A stretch of DNA of 64,000 nt from Lentisphaerota bacterium. Lineage in GTDB: Bacteria; Verrucomicrobiota; Lentisphaeria; Victivallales; Victivallaceae. How positions within the stretch are numbered: position 1 is the first letter of the stretch; every line of letters starts with the position of its first letter. The DNA lies in assembly GCA_015061815.1 (NCBI GenBank), contig SUVW01000005.1, positions 80,549 through 144,548 on the forward strand. Direction: 5' to 3'. The position numbers and the translations under genes are program-made. Positions 37,499 to 45,872 of this stretch are shown in pieces. Under the pieces are notes generated by a model. That model was not told where the DNA came from, made no database searches, and was given only the letters and a program-made list of their open reading frames with translations.

Positions 37499-38370
37499 GC
37501 GGATGGGATATTTCATCATGGTACTTTGATTCTCCCAAGGATTGGTTTACTGTTTGGGGAATGGGGTATCCCGGGGTGTGGATTTTTGTCATTTTCTGGA
37601 TATTTGCATTCGGGGCATGTATCGGCAGTTTTCTCAATGTTTGTATCTGGCGGATACCGCGTGGAGAATCTCTTTCCAAAGCTTCCAGCCACTGCACAGT
37701 TTGCGGAAATCCGATCCGCTGGTATGATAATATTCCGGTGATCAGTTATCTTGTTTTGCGCGGCAGATGCCGGGCATGCCGCACTCCGTATTCATCCAGT
37801 TATTTCTGGGTGGAACTTATTTGCGGTTTTCTTATCGCGATGACAGTGGTTAAAACCGGATTATCGGAACAGATACCGGAGCTGATTCCGATGCGGATGT
37901 TGATGATATTCTTTGGGATATCCTGTGCCATGACCGATATCCGGTTCAGGGTGGTTCCGGATAAATTGACATATTCGGGAATGGTCTTCGCATTGATTTT
38001 TGCGGTGATTTTTCCGGAAAGTCAAATGACATCCGACCGGTTGCAGGCGTTATTGAATGTGCTGACATCGGGAGTGATCCCCGCCGGAGTGCTGGCGGTG
38101 TTTGCCCAGTTATGTAAATTGTGCTGCAACCGGGAGGCGATCGGTTGCGGTGATATAAAATTCATTGCCTTATGCGGAATGCTGCTGGGGATACCGGGCG
38201 CATTTTTTGCGCTGCTTTCCGGTTCGGTTGCCGGTTTGCTCTGGGGCGTGCTGGTGAAGCGTCAATTGAATGGGGTATTGGCATTTGTGCCATTTATTAC
38301 TCTGGGTGCATGGGGATGGATTTTCTTTGACCGGCAGATATTGGATATTTTCAAAATGATATATTGTTAA
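37495..38370 (+). CDS. pilD: Prepilin peptidase (leader peptidase/N-methyltransferase)
   Basis: An integral-membrane aspartyl protease that cleaves and N-methylates type IV prepilins and pseudopilins. The 291-residue protein has an N-terminal helix with FGACIGSFLNVCIWRIPRG, the zinc-binding pairs HCTVCG and GRCRACR of the methyltransferase loop, and the two protease aspartates in AMTDIRFRVVPD and GCGDIKF (GxGD). About eight hydrophobic segments follow. It is the likely processing enzyme for the pseudopilins at 11200-17152. It is coupled to aroE by ATGA and followed after 18 bases by the dCMP deaminase. Confidence 0.95.
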   Translation: MSGWDISSWYFDSPKDWFTVWGMGYPGVWIFVIFWIFAFGACIGSFLNVCIWRIPRGESLSKASSHCTVCGNPIRWYDNIPVISYLVLRGRCRACRTPYSSSYFWVELICGFLIAMTVVKTGLSEQIPELIPMRMLMIFFGISCAMTDIRFRVVPDKLTYSGMVFALIFAVIFPESQMTSDRLQALLNVLTSGVIPAGVLAVFAQLCKLCCNREAIGCGDIKFIALCGMLLGIPGAFFALLSGSVAGLLWGVLVKRQLNGVLAFVPFITLGAWGWIFFDRQILDIFKMIYC

Positions 38371-38388
38371 GTTATGGAGGATGAAATA

Positions 38389-38883
38389 ATGGCGAATGAA
38401 AAGCACACACGGCCGTCATGGGATCAGTATTTTATGGACATCGCTCATGTTGCAGCGAGCCGGAGCAATTGCAGCCGCCGTCAGGTGGCGGCGGTAGTTG
38501 TCCGGGACAGACAAATCATTTCCACCGGCTACAACGGCACACCGCGCGGGATAAAGAATTGTTCGGAAGGCGGATGCCCCCGTTGCAATTCCGATGTTCC
38601 CAGCGGCGAGGGATTGGGGCAGTGTTTGTGCAGTCATGCTGAAGAAAATGCTATTGTTCAGGCGGCATACAATGGCATCAGGTTGAAAGGCGCGACACTT
38701 TATACAACATTCAGCCCATGCCTGCTTTGCGCGAAAATGATCATTAATGCAGGTATCGTTGAAGTTGTTTATCATCAGCATTATACGATAGATGATGTTT
38801 CGATGCGTCTGCTGCACGAAGCCGGGGTTGCGGTGCGTTCTGTTGATGAGAGTGAAAATGGGTGTGATTGCAAAAATCAATAG
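38389..38883 (+). CDS. Deoxycytidylate (dCMP) deaminase family protein
   Basis: A 164-residue zinc deaminase converting dCMP to dUMP, which feeds thymidylate synthesis (ThyX is encoded at 50210-50905). It has WDQYFMDIAHVAASRSNCSRRQV, the zinc motif HAEENAI with the proton-shuttling Glu, and PCLLCAK with two Cys ligands. The ATG at 38389 is chosen because the in-frame ATG at 38374 is immediately followed by the GGAGG (38375-38379) that serves the later one. ComEB-type proteins look the same; dCMP deaminase is the usual activity. Confidence 0.88.
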   Translation: MANEKHTRPSWDQYFMDIAHVAASRSNCSRRQVAAVVVRDRQIISTGYNGTPRGIKNCSEGGCPRCNSDVPSGEGLGQCLCSHAEENAIVQAAYNGIRLKGATLYTTFSPCLLCAKMIINAGIVEVVYHQHYTIDDVSMRLLHEAGVAVRSVDESENGCDCKNQ

Positions 38884-38900
38884 CACCGATTCATAATAAA

Positions 38901-38945
38901 AAACGCACTCCAAAAGTTGAATTCAACTTTTGAGTGCGTTTTTTT
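38901..38945 (+). terminator. Strong intrinsic terminator
   Basis: A near-perfect 19-base stem (one bulged C) centred on GAATTC is followed by seven Ts. It ends the aroE operon and, read backwards, lies just beyond the rubredoxin stop. Confidence 0.85.
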
Positions 38946-38979
38946 GCAACAGTCTGATTTTATGCTGTTTTAACTGCGG

Positions 38980-39138
38980 TCATTCTTCGGTAAAGCTCTC
39001 TTTGCCGACGCCGCAAGCCGGGCAATTCCAGGTATCCGGCAAATCTTCAAACGCAGTTCCCGGAGCGATGCCGTTATCCGGATCGCCGACTGCGGGATCA
39101 TAAACATAGCCGCAAACTTCGCATACATACTTTTTCAT
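38980..39138 (-). CDS. Rubredoxin
   Basis: A 52-residue iron protein: [19 protein letters not shown] ... [13 protein letters not shown]. The two CxxCG pairs (CEVCGY and CPACGV) bind one Fe, and the length and spacing are those of classical rubredoxins. It carries electrons in the cytoplasm, typically to peroxide or superoxide reductases in anaerobes. It has an AAGGAG site ten bases before the ATG. It stands alone, between the dCMP deaminase terminator and the FAD oxidoreductase end. Confidence 0.95.
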   Translation of the reverse strand: MKKYVCEVCGYVYDPAVGDPDNGIAPGTAFEDLPDTWNCPACGVGKESFTEE

Positions 39139-39272
39139 GATTTTTCTCCTTCTGACAAAGTATTTTGATCAAAAATTTTTCCTTGCGGCAAAATATCTGC
39201 TTCACTTTACCGCACAATCCTAATATATATCTTTTTTGCAAAATTACAAGCAGAAAACAGTGAAATATCTTT

Positions 39273-41216
39273 TCAGATTTTATTTTCGATTTCGGCGTAT
39301 GCTTTACGGTTCAATTGCAGTTTATCAATGCATTCCTGCAGATCAGGATGAATTTCCTGCATCATATTTCCATCGTAATCGTAGTCGATCCAGCAATCTT
39401 CCGAAGAGTTGCCGCAAGTACCTGTCGGGCGCATAAAGTGGAACGCATCATGCTTGAAAAAAGGTTTGGTTATTTTATCTTTATCTCTGCGCATCATGGA
39501 TTTCAATTCATCCAAATATTTGGAATATACCTCTTGACAGGAGCAATTATGTTTTACGCATATTGCCGCCGCCATACCGGCAACTTCACCCAGCATTCCG
39601 AGAGTTCGCATGACCCGGACGGAAGAAAATGCGATATGTGACAGGCTTAAACAGCGTCCGGCCAGAAAAAGATTTTTCATATCTTTGGCATACATGCAGC
39701 GATAGGGGATCGGATATGGTTTAGGCAGAACAAGGTGGTATGCACAGGATTGGAATGGTTCCTTGAATTTTTCACAGTTGGCCGGATCGGCAAAGTGCAG
39801 ATCAATGCTCCAGGTGGCACATCCGGTGGCATCCGGATAAACTGTCGAATTGAGTAAATCGTTTTGAGTAAGGATCAAATCACCCTTGACCCGGTAACTT
39901 TCCCGCTTGCCGCCGATTGCAGAAACCCATTCCAAATCCATCTTTTCCCACTCTTTTTTGCGTTTGGAACGGTTTTTCAGGAACGACCAGTTTGCATAAC
40001 AGCTCATCAATCCGTAATCCCGGATATATTCGATATCCATGACCTGATCCAGAAATTGTCCGCATTCCCAATCCCAGCAGCAATCAAAGCGGGGAATGGC
40101 ATTTTCTTCGTTGAATTCTATTCCCCAGTCGATATCAGGAAAATCGACTTTGAATTCTTTTTTGCGTGTTTCCCAGAGGACGGAGTGCCCCATTACGGTA
40201 CGTGCCGGGTGTTCCGGAGCAAGGAATTCGTTGAATTCCCCGCGTCCTTCGCTGCCGTACATTACTTCGCAACCGCAGCTTCTGGCGATGAATGCATCTC
40301 CGGTGGCATCCACGAAAAAGTGTCCCCGCCGGCGGGTTTCTTTTCCGGTTCTGACCGAACGGGTGATTATTGCGGATATTTTTTCGGGATCATCCGGCAG
40401 ATGTTCCACCGCGATCACGCACTCATAAAAGAGAAGATTTTGTTTCCGTTTGAATAGAGCCGCTTTCCGGTCATCCTCAAAAAGTTCTTTATCTTTTTTC
40501 ATGCCGGGGCTGCCGCAGACCGGACTGATCATCCGGGCAAACCGGCCCAGTTCCGGATACGGATCATGTCCGGTAACACCGCCGGTCCAAACCCGGATTT
40601 CGGAACTGCCGCATCCTCCGGCGACCGGACGATCCTGCAGCACAAGCGTTTTCAAATTCTCATCTTCAGCGGCAAGTGCGGCGCAAAGACCGGCATAACC
40701 GCCGCCGCAGATAAGCAGATCATAAACTTCCGGATCATCCTCTATTACGGTGTTGCATATTTCCCTGCGGAAAAGCTGCAATTTTTCCGGATGATCCGGC
40801 GGGATATCTCCTGGATCATTGGTTATGTAAATTGCGTCACAGCGGCCGTCGAACCCGGTCAAATCATGCAGGGCCAACAGATGTTTGCCGCCGTTTAATC
40901 TCATTGAACCGCAAAACTGCCAGTTCCACTCCGGGCCGTTGGTTCCCAATTCGGTGTCAAATGCTTTATCATCGACCAGCAGCTGAAATCTTCCGGCACT
41001 GCTGCCGCGTTGCCAAACTGCACTCCAATCCCGGGTGCGGGCAAAGAAATACCATGTTCCGTTTTCCGGAAGTTCGATTTCCGTCTTTGCATCTGCTACC
41101 GGACGGCCGATGCCGTGTGCAAATATCCAGAAAGAACCCATTGCTTCGCGGCATTGAGTTTCGACACTCCAACCGCCGAGATCGTCAAAGGTTTCGCATT
41201 CGATGAAAAAGCGCAT
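39273..41216 (-). CDS. FAD-dependent oxidoreductase with N-terminal beta domain
   Basis: A 647-residue protein. Residues 1-150 look like a beta-sandwich (WYFFARTRDW, GRFQLLVDDKAF, GKHLLALHDLTGF). Then comes a Rossmann FAD site YDLLICGGGYAGLCAALAAED and the long FAD_oxidored family body (RRGHFFVDATGDAFIARSCGCEV, NLFLAGRCLSLSHIAFSSVRVMRT). Such proteins are abundant in Lentisphaeria and Planctomycetes genomes and are linked to carbohydrate metabolism; the substrate is unknown. No signal peptide is seen. It is the last gene of the IclR-SDR-FAD operon, 28 bases after the SDR. Confidence 0.8.
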   Translation of the reverse strand: MRFFIECETFDDLGGWSVETQCREAMGSFWIFAHGIGRPVADAKTEIELPENGTWYFFARTRDWSAVWQRGSSAGRFQLLVDDKAFDTELGTNGPEWNWQFCGSMRLNGGKHLLALHDLTGFDGRCDAIYITNDPGDIPPDHPEKLQLFRREICNTVIEDDPEVYDLLICGGGYAGLCAALAAEDENLKTLVLQDRPVAGGCGSSEIRVWTGGVTGHDPYPELGRFARMISPVCGSPGMKKDKELFEDDRKAALFKRKQNLLFYECVIAVEHLPDDPEKISAIITRSVRTGKETRRRGHFFVDATGDAFIARSCGCEVMYGSEGRGEFNEFLAPEHPARTVMGHSVLWETRKKEFKVDFPDIDWGIEFNEENAIPRFDCCWDWECGQFLDQVMDIEYIRDYGLMSCYANWSFLKNRSKRKKEWEKMDLEWVSAIGGKRESYRVKGDLILTQNDLLNSTVYPDATGCATWSIDLHFADPANCEKFKEPFQSCAYHLVLPKPYPIPYRCMYAKDMKNLFLAGRCLSLSHIAFSSVRVMRTLGMLGEVAGMAAAICVKHNCSCQEVYSKYLDELKSMMRRDKDKITKPFFKHDAFHFMRPTGTCGNSSEDCWIDYDYDGNMMQEIHPDLQECIDKLQLNRKAYAEIENKI

Positions 41217-41244
41217 GATATTTCCTCAAGAAAATTAAAAGGTT

Positions 41245-41967
41245 TTACATCGGGCAAATGTCCTGGATCACCGGTTGGATAACCACATCCGGAATTGCCA
41301 GATGATCCGGGGTTTCCAGAATTTCTTTTACCAGCACGCCGAGTTCTTCCGGAGAGGTGCATTTGGCGGCAAGTTCCGGATTTTCCGATGCTCCGGAAAT
41401 ATTGGCAGCATTGTTGAAGTTGGTCTGTCCCCAGCTGGGAGTGAGGCAGGTTACCCGGATACCGTACTGGCGCAATTCGGTATATAATCCGTGACTGAAT
41501 TTTGCCAGTCCGGCTTTGGCGGCGGTATAAATGCTCCAACCGGGCCAGGCGTAGAGAGCGCAAACGCTGGAAACATTGATGATCGTGCCGGATTTTTTCT
41601 TTTCCATGATTTTGGCGGCCCGGGAACATCCGAGGATCGCACCGGTAAGATTGATGTTGATGGTGGAGATGATATCTTCATCGCGCTGTTGTGAAACGGG
41701 AACCAGATTGCCTCCGGCACCGGCATTGTTAACCAGAACATCGATATCATTGCCCATCGCATCAATTATTTTATCCCAATCCGCACCGCAGGAAACATCG
41801 GCACAAACCGCATGGATATTTAATTTTTCAGCGGTTTCGCGCAACTTTTTCTCATTTCTGCCGGTTATCCAAACTTCTGCTCCGGCTTGAGCCAGAATAG
41901 AAGCAATACCTTTGCCATAACCGGAAGATCCTCCGGTCACCAACACTTTTTTCCCTTTCAGCTGCAT
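41245..41967 (-). CDS. Classical SDR family oxidoreductase
   Basis: A 240-residue short-chain dehydrogenase. It has the cofactor motif TGGSSGYGKGIA, NNAG, the catalytic Ser in INVSSVCAL, and YTAAKAG (YxxxK). The preference for TGxxxGxG and an Arg in the next strand (WITGRNEKK) fits NADP. The ATG at 41967 has AAAGGA upstream; longer upstream reading frames run into iclR. The substrate is unknown, probably a sugar or sugar acid given the IclR regulator and the FAD oxidoreductase neighbour. Confidence 0.88.
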   Translation of the reverse strand: MQLKGKKVLVTGGSSGYGKGIASILAQAGAEVWITGRNEKKLRETAEKLNIHAVCADVSCGADWDKIIDAMGNDIDVLVNNAGAGGNLVPVSQQRDEDIISTININLTGAILGCSRAAKIMEKKKSGTIINVSSVCALYAWPGWSIYTAAKAGLAKFSHGLYTELRQYGIRVTCLTPSWGQTNFNNAANISGASENPELAAKCTSPEELGVLVKEILETPDHLAIPDVVIQPVIQDICPM

Positions 41968-41981
41968 AAAAAATCCTTTCG

Positions 41982-42752
41982 TTAAAGTGTGAATATTGAT
42001 TCTGCCGCCTCTTTTAAATACGGAACGGCCGACTGCATTTTCTCTTCTGTAAGTCGTGATGCCGGACCGCTTATCCACAAAGCCGCCCTGATTTTCCGGG
42101 CGGTATCGAAGACCGGTACCGCGACACAGTGGATATCCAAATCTTCTTCTCCCCGGTCAAATGCGGCTCCGGATTTCCGGATGGAAGCAAATTCTTTGAA
42201 TAATGCCTGCGCATTTCGGACAGTATATTCTGTGAAGCGGGAAAAAGAGATGGTTTTCATCAATTCTTCCTGTTGATTTTCCGGCATATTGGCCATGATC
42301 GCTTTGGCCGGGGCGGCTGAATGAAGCGGAAAATTGTGGCCGATTTCCAGAACAACTTTTACCGGGAAACGGGAAATTTCCTGATGCAGGATCACACCGC
42401 GATCTCCATGAATGATCCCCAGCAAAACCGTTTCACCGACTTTGTCGCGCAGCTTCCGCATGGGGTTTTCTGCAAGGGCGACCAGAGATGTGCTGCCGGC
42501 AGCTTGAAATGCCAGACTGCCCAATTTGCCGGTAACCTGAAAACGGCCGTCAGCGCGGCGGCGGATATAGTTGGCTTCTGCCAAAGTAGTCAACATGCGG
42601 AAAAGAGTTGCCGGGGGGATCCCGGTTGATTCCAGCTCACCCGGCAAACATCCCTCCGGAAAGGAGCAAATGTTTTCTAACAGGCGCAATCCCCGGGCCA
42701 GAGCCGGAACGATGTAAGGATTATCACGGTTTTCGATGCTTGCTTTTTTCAT
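41982..42752 (-). CDS. IclR-family transcriptional regulator
   Basis: A 256-residue regulator with an N-terminal winged helix-turn-helix (ALARGLRLLENI; GIPPATLFRMLTTLAEANYI) and a C-terminal effector-binding GAF-like IclR domain (HSAAPAKAIMANMPENQQEELM; CVAVPVFD). IclR proteins usually control breakdown of a carboxylic or sugar-derived acid. It is the first gene of its operon and therefore probably autoregulated through the promoter at 42787-42815. Confidence 0.9.
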   Translation of the reverse strand: MKKASIENRDNPYIVPALARGLRLLENICSFPEGCLPGELESTGIPPATLFRMLTTLAEANYIRRRADGRFQVTGKLGSLAFQAAGSTSLVALAENPMRKLRDKVGETVLLGIIHGDRGVILHQEISRFPVKVVLEIGHNFPLHSAAPAKAIMANMPENQQEELMKTISFSRFTEYTVRNAQALFKEFASIRKSGAAFDRGEEDLDIHCVAVPVFDTARKIRAALWISGPASRLTEEKMQSAVPYLKEAAESIFTL

Positions 42753-42786
42753 ATCTGAATTACTGCTCCATTGATCTTGGAAGTAT

Positions 42787-42815
42787 AATATATCATATAA
42801 GAAAATTTATTTCAA
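42787..42815 (-). promoter_or_regulatory. Promoter of the IclR-SDR-FAD operon
   Basis: Minus strand: TTGAAA (42810-42815), 17 bases, TATATT (42787-42792). The short palindromic sequence around it (ATATATCATATAA) could be an operator, but that is not established. Confidence 0.7.
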
Positions 42816-42835
42816 TAGTGAAATGTGTTTTTTTT

Positions 42836-42864
42836 GAAAAAAATCCCGGACAACGTTGCGGGAT
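42836..42864 (-). terminator. Terminator of the MmeI-like gene
   Basis: ATCCCG/CGGGAT with the palindrome CAACGTTG inside the loop; seven Ts follow on the minus strand. It lies 60 bases beyond the restriction-modification gene stop. Confidence 0.7.
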
Positions 42865-42923
42865 AGGCGAAGTTGTTTCGGAACGGGGGCGACAGATCAG
42901 ATATTGAGGCGGCAAAAGTAATT

Positions 42924-45782
42924 TTATTTATCTTTTGCAGTCAACTCCTGATAGCGTTTCATCAAATCAGCAACAATTTCCGGTTCGGTCATGCTTGGAG
43001 CATAGCCGTAGGCTTTCATCACCGCTTTATCATTGGCTTGATGGGCCTTGCGGAGTTCCAGAGGCATGGTGGTTTCATCATAGAGGGCAGCCAAACTGCA
43101 ATCCGGATGCAATGCCCGTGCGTCCAAAATCGCCTGGGCAGTCTTGCTGATTTTGTCGGACAAGTCTGACCAGTCTGACCGGTCGGACGACGGCCACGGG
43201 AAATTGTTGTAAACGATTGAAGCGGAATAACGATAACTTGTCCCCAAATATCCACAGGTAAAACGCATCCATGCCATATGTACGGATGACACCAAAAATC
43301 CAAAGTGAAAAAGTGTTGCATCAGGTATGGATAAATTTGCATTTCCACATATTACATCTGCGGGTTCAAACCCCATTGGAATATAAAGACGTGATCCCCC
43401 TGTATGAGCGGGTACTATAATATAGGAAGTTAGCGATTGACGTATTTCCTGAAATAAACTTGCATGTAAAGCTGAATTTCTTGTTGCCTTTTTACTGCTT
43501 GCCATCCTGAAATCATAAACATTTTTTATTCTGTTTTTTATAAAATTTGATTTATTTATTTCTGCCGGAGATACTCCATTTAGCCATAAACAGAATCGTA
43601 ATTTATTGTTTATAAACTCATCTGCACCTACAAAACGATGTATATATTTTTCAATAAAAGGTTCTCTTTCTATTGCTGTATTCTTCTCTTCTTGAGTCAA
43701 AAACAAAAAACCTCCATCTGTCGGTTTGCTTCCATACACCATTTCCGGTACATCACACAGCGGTTTATTGCGGCTTTCAATAAAAACATCGGGAGCATCG
43801 GTCAAATAGGCGTTGATATTACGGACTGGTACAGATTTGTACGGATTTGTACGGATAGAAGAACAATTTTCCGTATTTATCCGTACATTTCCGTTCTCAT
43901 CCGTATTAAAAATCCGCTTGGGCCTGGCATTGTCTGCTGTCGAAAAACCGATGATCACACAATGCACATGAGCCTTGATATTCGCCTCGCTGTCCCAGCG
44001 GAAAGTGCGGTGGGCAAAATCTATATGTACTCCGAAACGCTCGTACAACGGTTTCCACACTCCGGCGACCTGCTCGCCTTGCGTAATGCTGTTGGTTGAA
44101 ACCAATGCAGTTCGGATAGCATTTCCTTGCATCATCTCTGCTGACTTGAAATACCATGCCGCTACATAGTCGATCTTACCGGCAGTTTTGTATGGCTTGC
44201 CTTTTTCATCGACATAAATGTTGAGCATATCCGCTTTCTGTTCGGCTGATTGCAAAGAATATCCTACAAACGGCGGATTGCCCATGATATAGTTGAGTTT
44301 TTCTTTGGGGACTACATCGTTCCAGTCGATCCGGAGAGCATTGGCTTCGATGATATTGGCGTAAGATTTGAGAGGCAGGAACTCCAAGTCCAAGTCGACG
44401 ATGTCTTTGGTGGCTTTCATCATCTGGCTTTCGGCGATCCAGAGAGCGGTTTTGGCTACAGTCACGGCAAAGTCGTTGATTTCAATACCGTAAAACTGCC
44501 CGATACTGACTTTTATCACATCGTCAAAGCCCAGTGCGGTCTGGCCTTCGTTGATCGTTTTGATACACTCGTTTTCCAGTTTACGCAACGAAAGATATGT
44601 TTCAGTAAGAAAATTTCCCGAACCGCACGCCGGATCAAGAAAGTTCAAACTGGCTATCTTGTCCTGAAAAGCAAAAAGTTTTTTGTTGCGGGTGGTAACA
44701 GCTTTCAGCGACAGAATTTCTTCCAGTTCCGCTTTCAAATCATCCAGAAACAGTGGATCGATAACTTTGTGGATGTTTTCGATACTGGTGTAGTGCATCC
44801 CTCCGGAGCGGCGGGTTTCCGGGTTGAGGGTGCTTTCAAAGACTGCTCCGAAGATAGTCGGACTGATTTCCCGCCAGTCAAAGCGGCTGGCTTCCCCTAA
44901 TAACAACTCTTTGATTTCATTATCAAACTGCGGGATCTCAATATCAGTTTCAGCAAAAAGTCCACCGTTGACATACGGAAACGCCGCCAGATCATCGTCC
45001 AGATACAAAGATTTGCGTTTATCTTGCGGAGTATCCAAAACTTTGAATAAATCTATCAATGCCCGCCGGATATCTCTTGCTTCAAACCGGGTAAGATAAT
45101 CAGAAAAGAGATTTTTAGCTCCTAAAATTCCGGCATCTTCTGCATAAAGACAGAATACCAGCCGCACGCAGAGCATATTAAGACTTTTGAGCGTACTTTC
45201 AGCAGCGGGATCATTGTAATGTTTCTGGATGGCATCGTAGATCTGCCCCACGATTTTTCCGGCATCAATGGATAAATCTTTTTCCCGGGCAATGCGTGCT
45301 TTGTGCGTATCTGTCAGGAAATTCAAACGGTGATAATCTTTGGGCAAATCAGCAAGTTTCAGTATTTCCGGCTCATTGTGCGGATGCTCCATGTCGTGAA
45401 TGTGGAACTCCTGAAAGTTGCAAACCACGATATAACGGGGCTTCTTGGAAAGTTCCAACTCATCGGAGTAACGCTTCGCCTGTTGATAGGGCGTGAGCAT
45501 TGCGCCATTGGATTGTCTGGCAGGCTTATTCAAAGCAACATCTTTACTTTTCTGCTCGATCATTATCCGGGTTTCCGGAATTTCTGCATCAATAAACAGC
45601 GTATGACCTTCAAATGTCACCTGCTTTTCAAAAACGATGAAAGATTCAGGCTGCTCTACGCCGAAAACATTACGCAAAAGAGATGTCCAGAAAATTTGAG
45701 TTTCGCCCTTTTCATAGCCCCGGTTTTCCCATTCAGCAGCAAATTTTTTTGCGGCATTGCGCTGTTGTGCATCTGTAAGCAT
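42924..45782 (-). CDS. MmeI-like (type IIL) restriction-modification enzyme
   Basis: A 952-residue single-chain enzyme predicted to both cleave and methylate DNA. The N-terminal nuclease has a PD-(D/E)xK-type site, FIDAEIPETRIMIEQKSKD, with Asp65, Glu76 and Lys78, the same layout as MmeI. A helical connector follows. The gamma-class adenine methyltransferase has motif I LDPACGSGNFLTE (about residue 385) and motif IV NPPFVGY. A target-recognition domain (about residues 620-820) and a C-terminal helical part complete it. In this family one methyltransferase and TRD direct both activities, and only one strand is methylated. The TRD-coding part is visibly more AT-rich than the rest, and short repeats border it. 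A specific target cannot be predicted. Confidence 0.88.
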   Translation of the reverse strand: MLTDAQQRNAAKKFAAEWENRGYEKGETQIFWTSLLRNVFGVEQPESFIVFEKQVTFEGHTLFIDAEIPETRIMIEQKSKDVALNKPARQSNGAMLTPYQQAKRYSDELELSKKPRYIVVCNFQEFHIHDMEHPHNEPEILKLADLPKDYHRLNFLTDTHKARIAREKDLSIDAGKIVGQIYDAIQKHYNDPAAESTLKSLNMLCVRLVFCLYAEDAGILGAKNLFSDYLTRFEARDIRRALIDLFKVLDTPQDKRKSLYLDDDLAAFPYVNGGLFAETDIEIPQFDNEIKELLLGEASRFDWREISPTIFGAVFESTLNPETRRSGGMHYTSIENIHKVIDPLFLDDLKAELEEILSLKAVTTRNKKLFAFQDKIASLNFLDPACGSGNFLTETYLSLRKLENECIKTINEGQTALGFDDVIKVSIGQFYGIEINDFAVTVAKTALWIAESQMMKATKDIVDLDLEFLPLKSYANIIEANALRIDWNDVVPKEKLNYIMGNPPFVGYSLQSAEQKADMLNIYVDEKGKPYKTAGKIDYVAAWYFKSAEMMQGNAIRTALVSTNSITQGEQVAGVWKPLYERFGVHIDFAHRTFRWDSEANIKAHVHCVIIGFSTADNARPKRIFNTDENGNVRINTENCSSIRTNPYKSVPVRNINAYLTDAPDVFIESRNKPLCDVPEMVYGSKPTDGGFLFLTQEEKNTAIEREPFIEKYIHRFVGADEFINNKLRFCLWLNGVSPAEINKSNFIKNRIKNVYDFRMASSKKATRNSALHASLFQEIRQSLTSYIIVPAHTGGSRLYIPMGFEPADVICGNANLSIPDATLFHFGFLVSSVHMAWMRFTCGYLGTSYRYSASIVYNNFPWPSSDRSDWSDLSDKISKTAQAILDARALHPDCSLAALYDETTMPLELRKAHQANDKAVMKAYGYAPSMTEPEIVADLMKRYQELTAKDK
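43155..43190. repeat. Four 9-base repeats inside the MmeI-like gene
   Basis: Four units of GTC(G/T)GAC(A/C)(A/G) encode the protein string SDRSDWSDLSDK just after the recognition domain. Gain or loss of a unit would keep the frame and change a linker by three residues. Confidence 0.75.
43829..43907. repeat. Cluster of ACGGAT-type short repeats inside the MmeI-like gene
   Basis: Direct copies of GGATTTGTAC and inverted copies of ATCCGTAC/GTACGGAT occur within about 80 bases at the methyltransferase/recognition-domain border. They can form a stem GTACGGAT...ATCCGTAC. The coding frame remains open. Confidence 0.6.
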
Positions 45783-45826
45783 TATTTAATCACCCGTCAA
45801 ATCACAGTAGTACAAATATCATTGGT

Positions 45827-45855
45827 AATATACTGCATAAATAACTGTTTTACAA
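45827..45855 (-). promoter_or_regulatory. Promoter of the MmeI-like gene
   Basis: Minus strand: TTGTAA (45850-45855), 17 bases, TATATT (45827-45832), about 45 bases before the ATG. The gene is therefore monocistronic. Confidence 0.65.
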
Positions 45856-45872
45856 GCAGACCGCATGGCGTT

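Noticed and set aside
42905..42955. Resemblance of the MmeI-like gene end (CTTTTGCAGTCAACTC) to an end of the 165-base element
   Set aside because: It is coding sequence (ELTAKDK) and only about 16 bases match one end; chance cannot be excluded.
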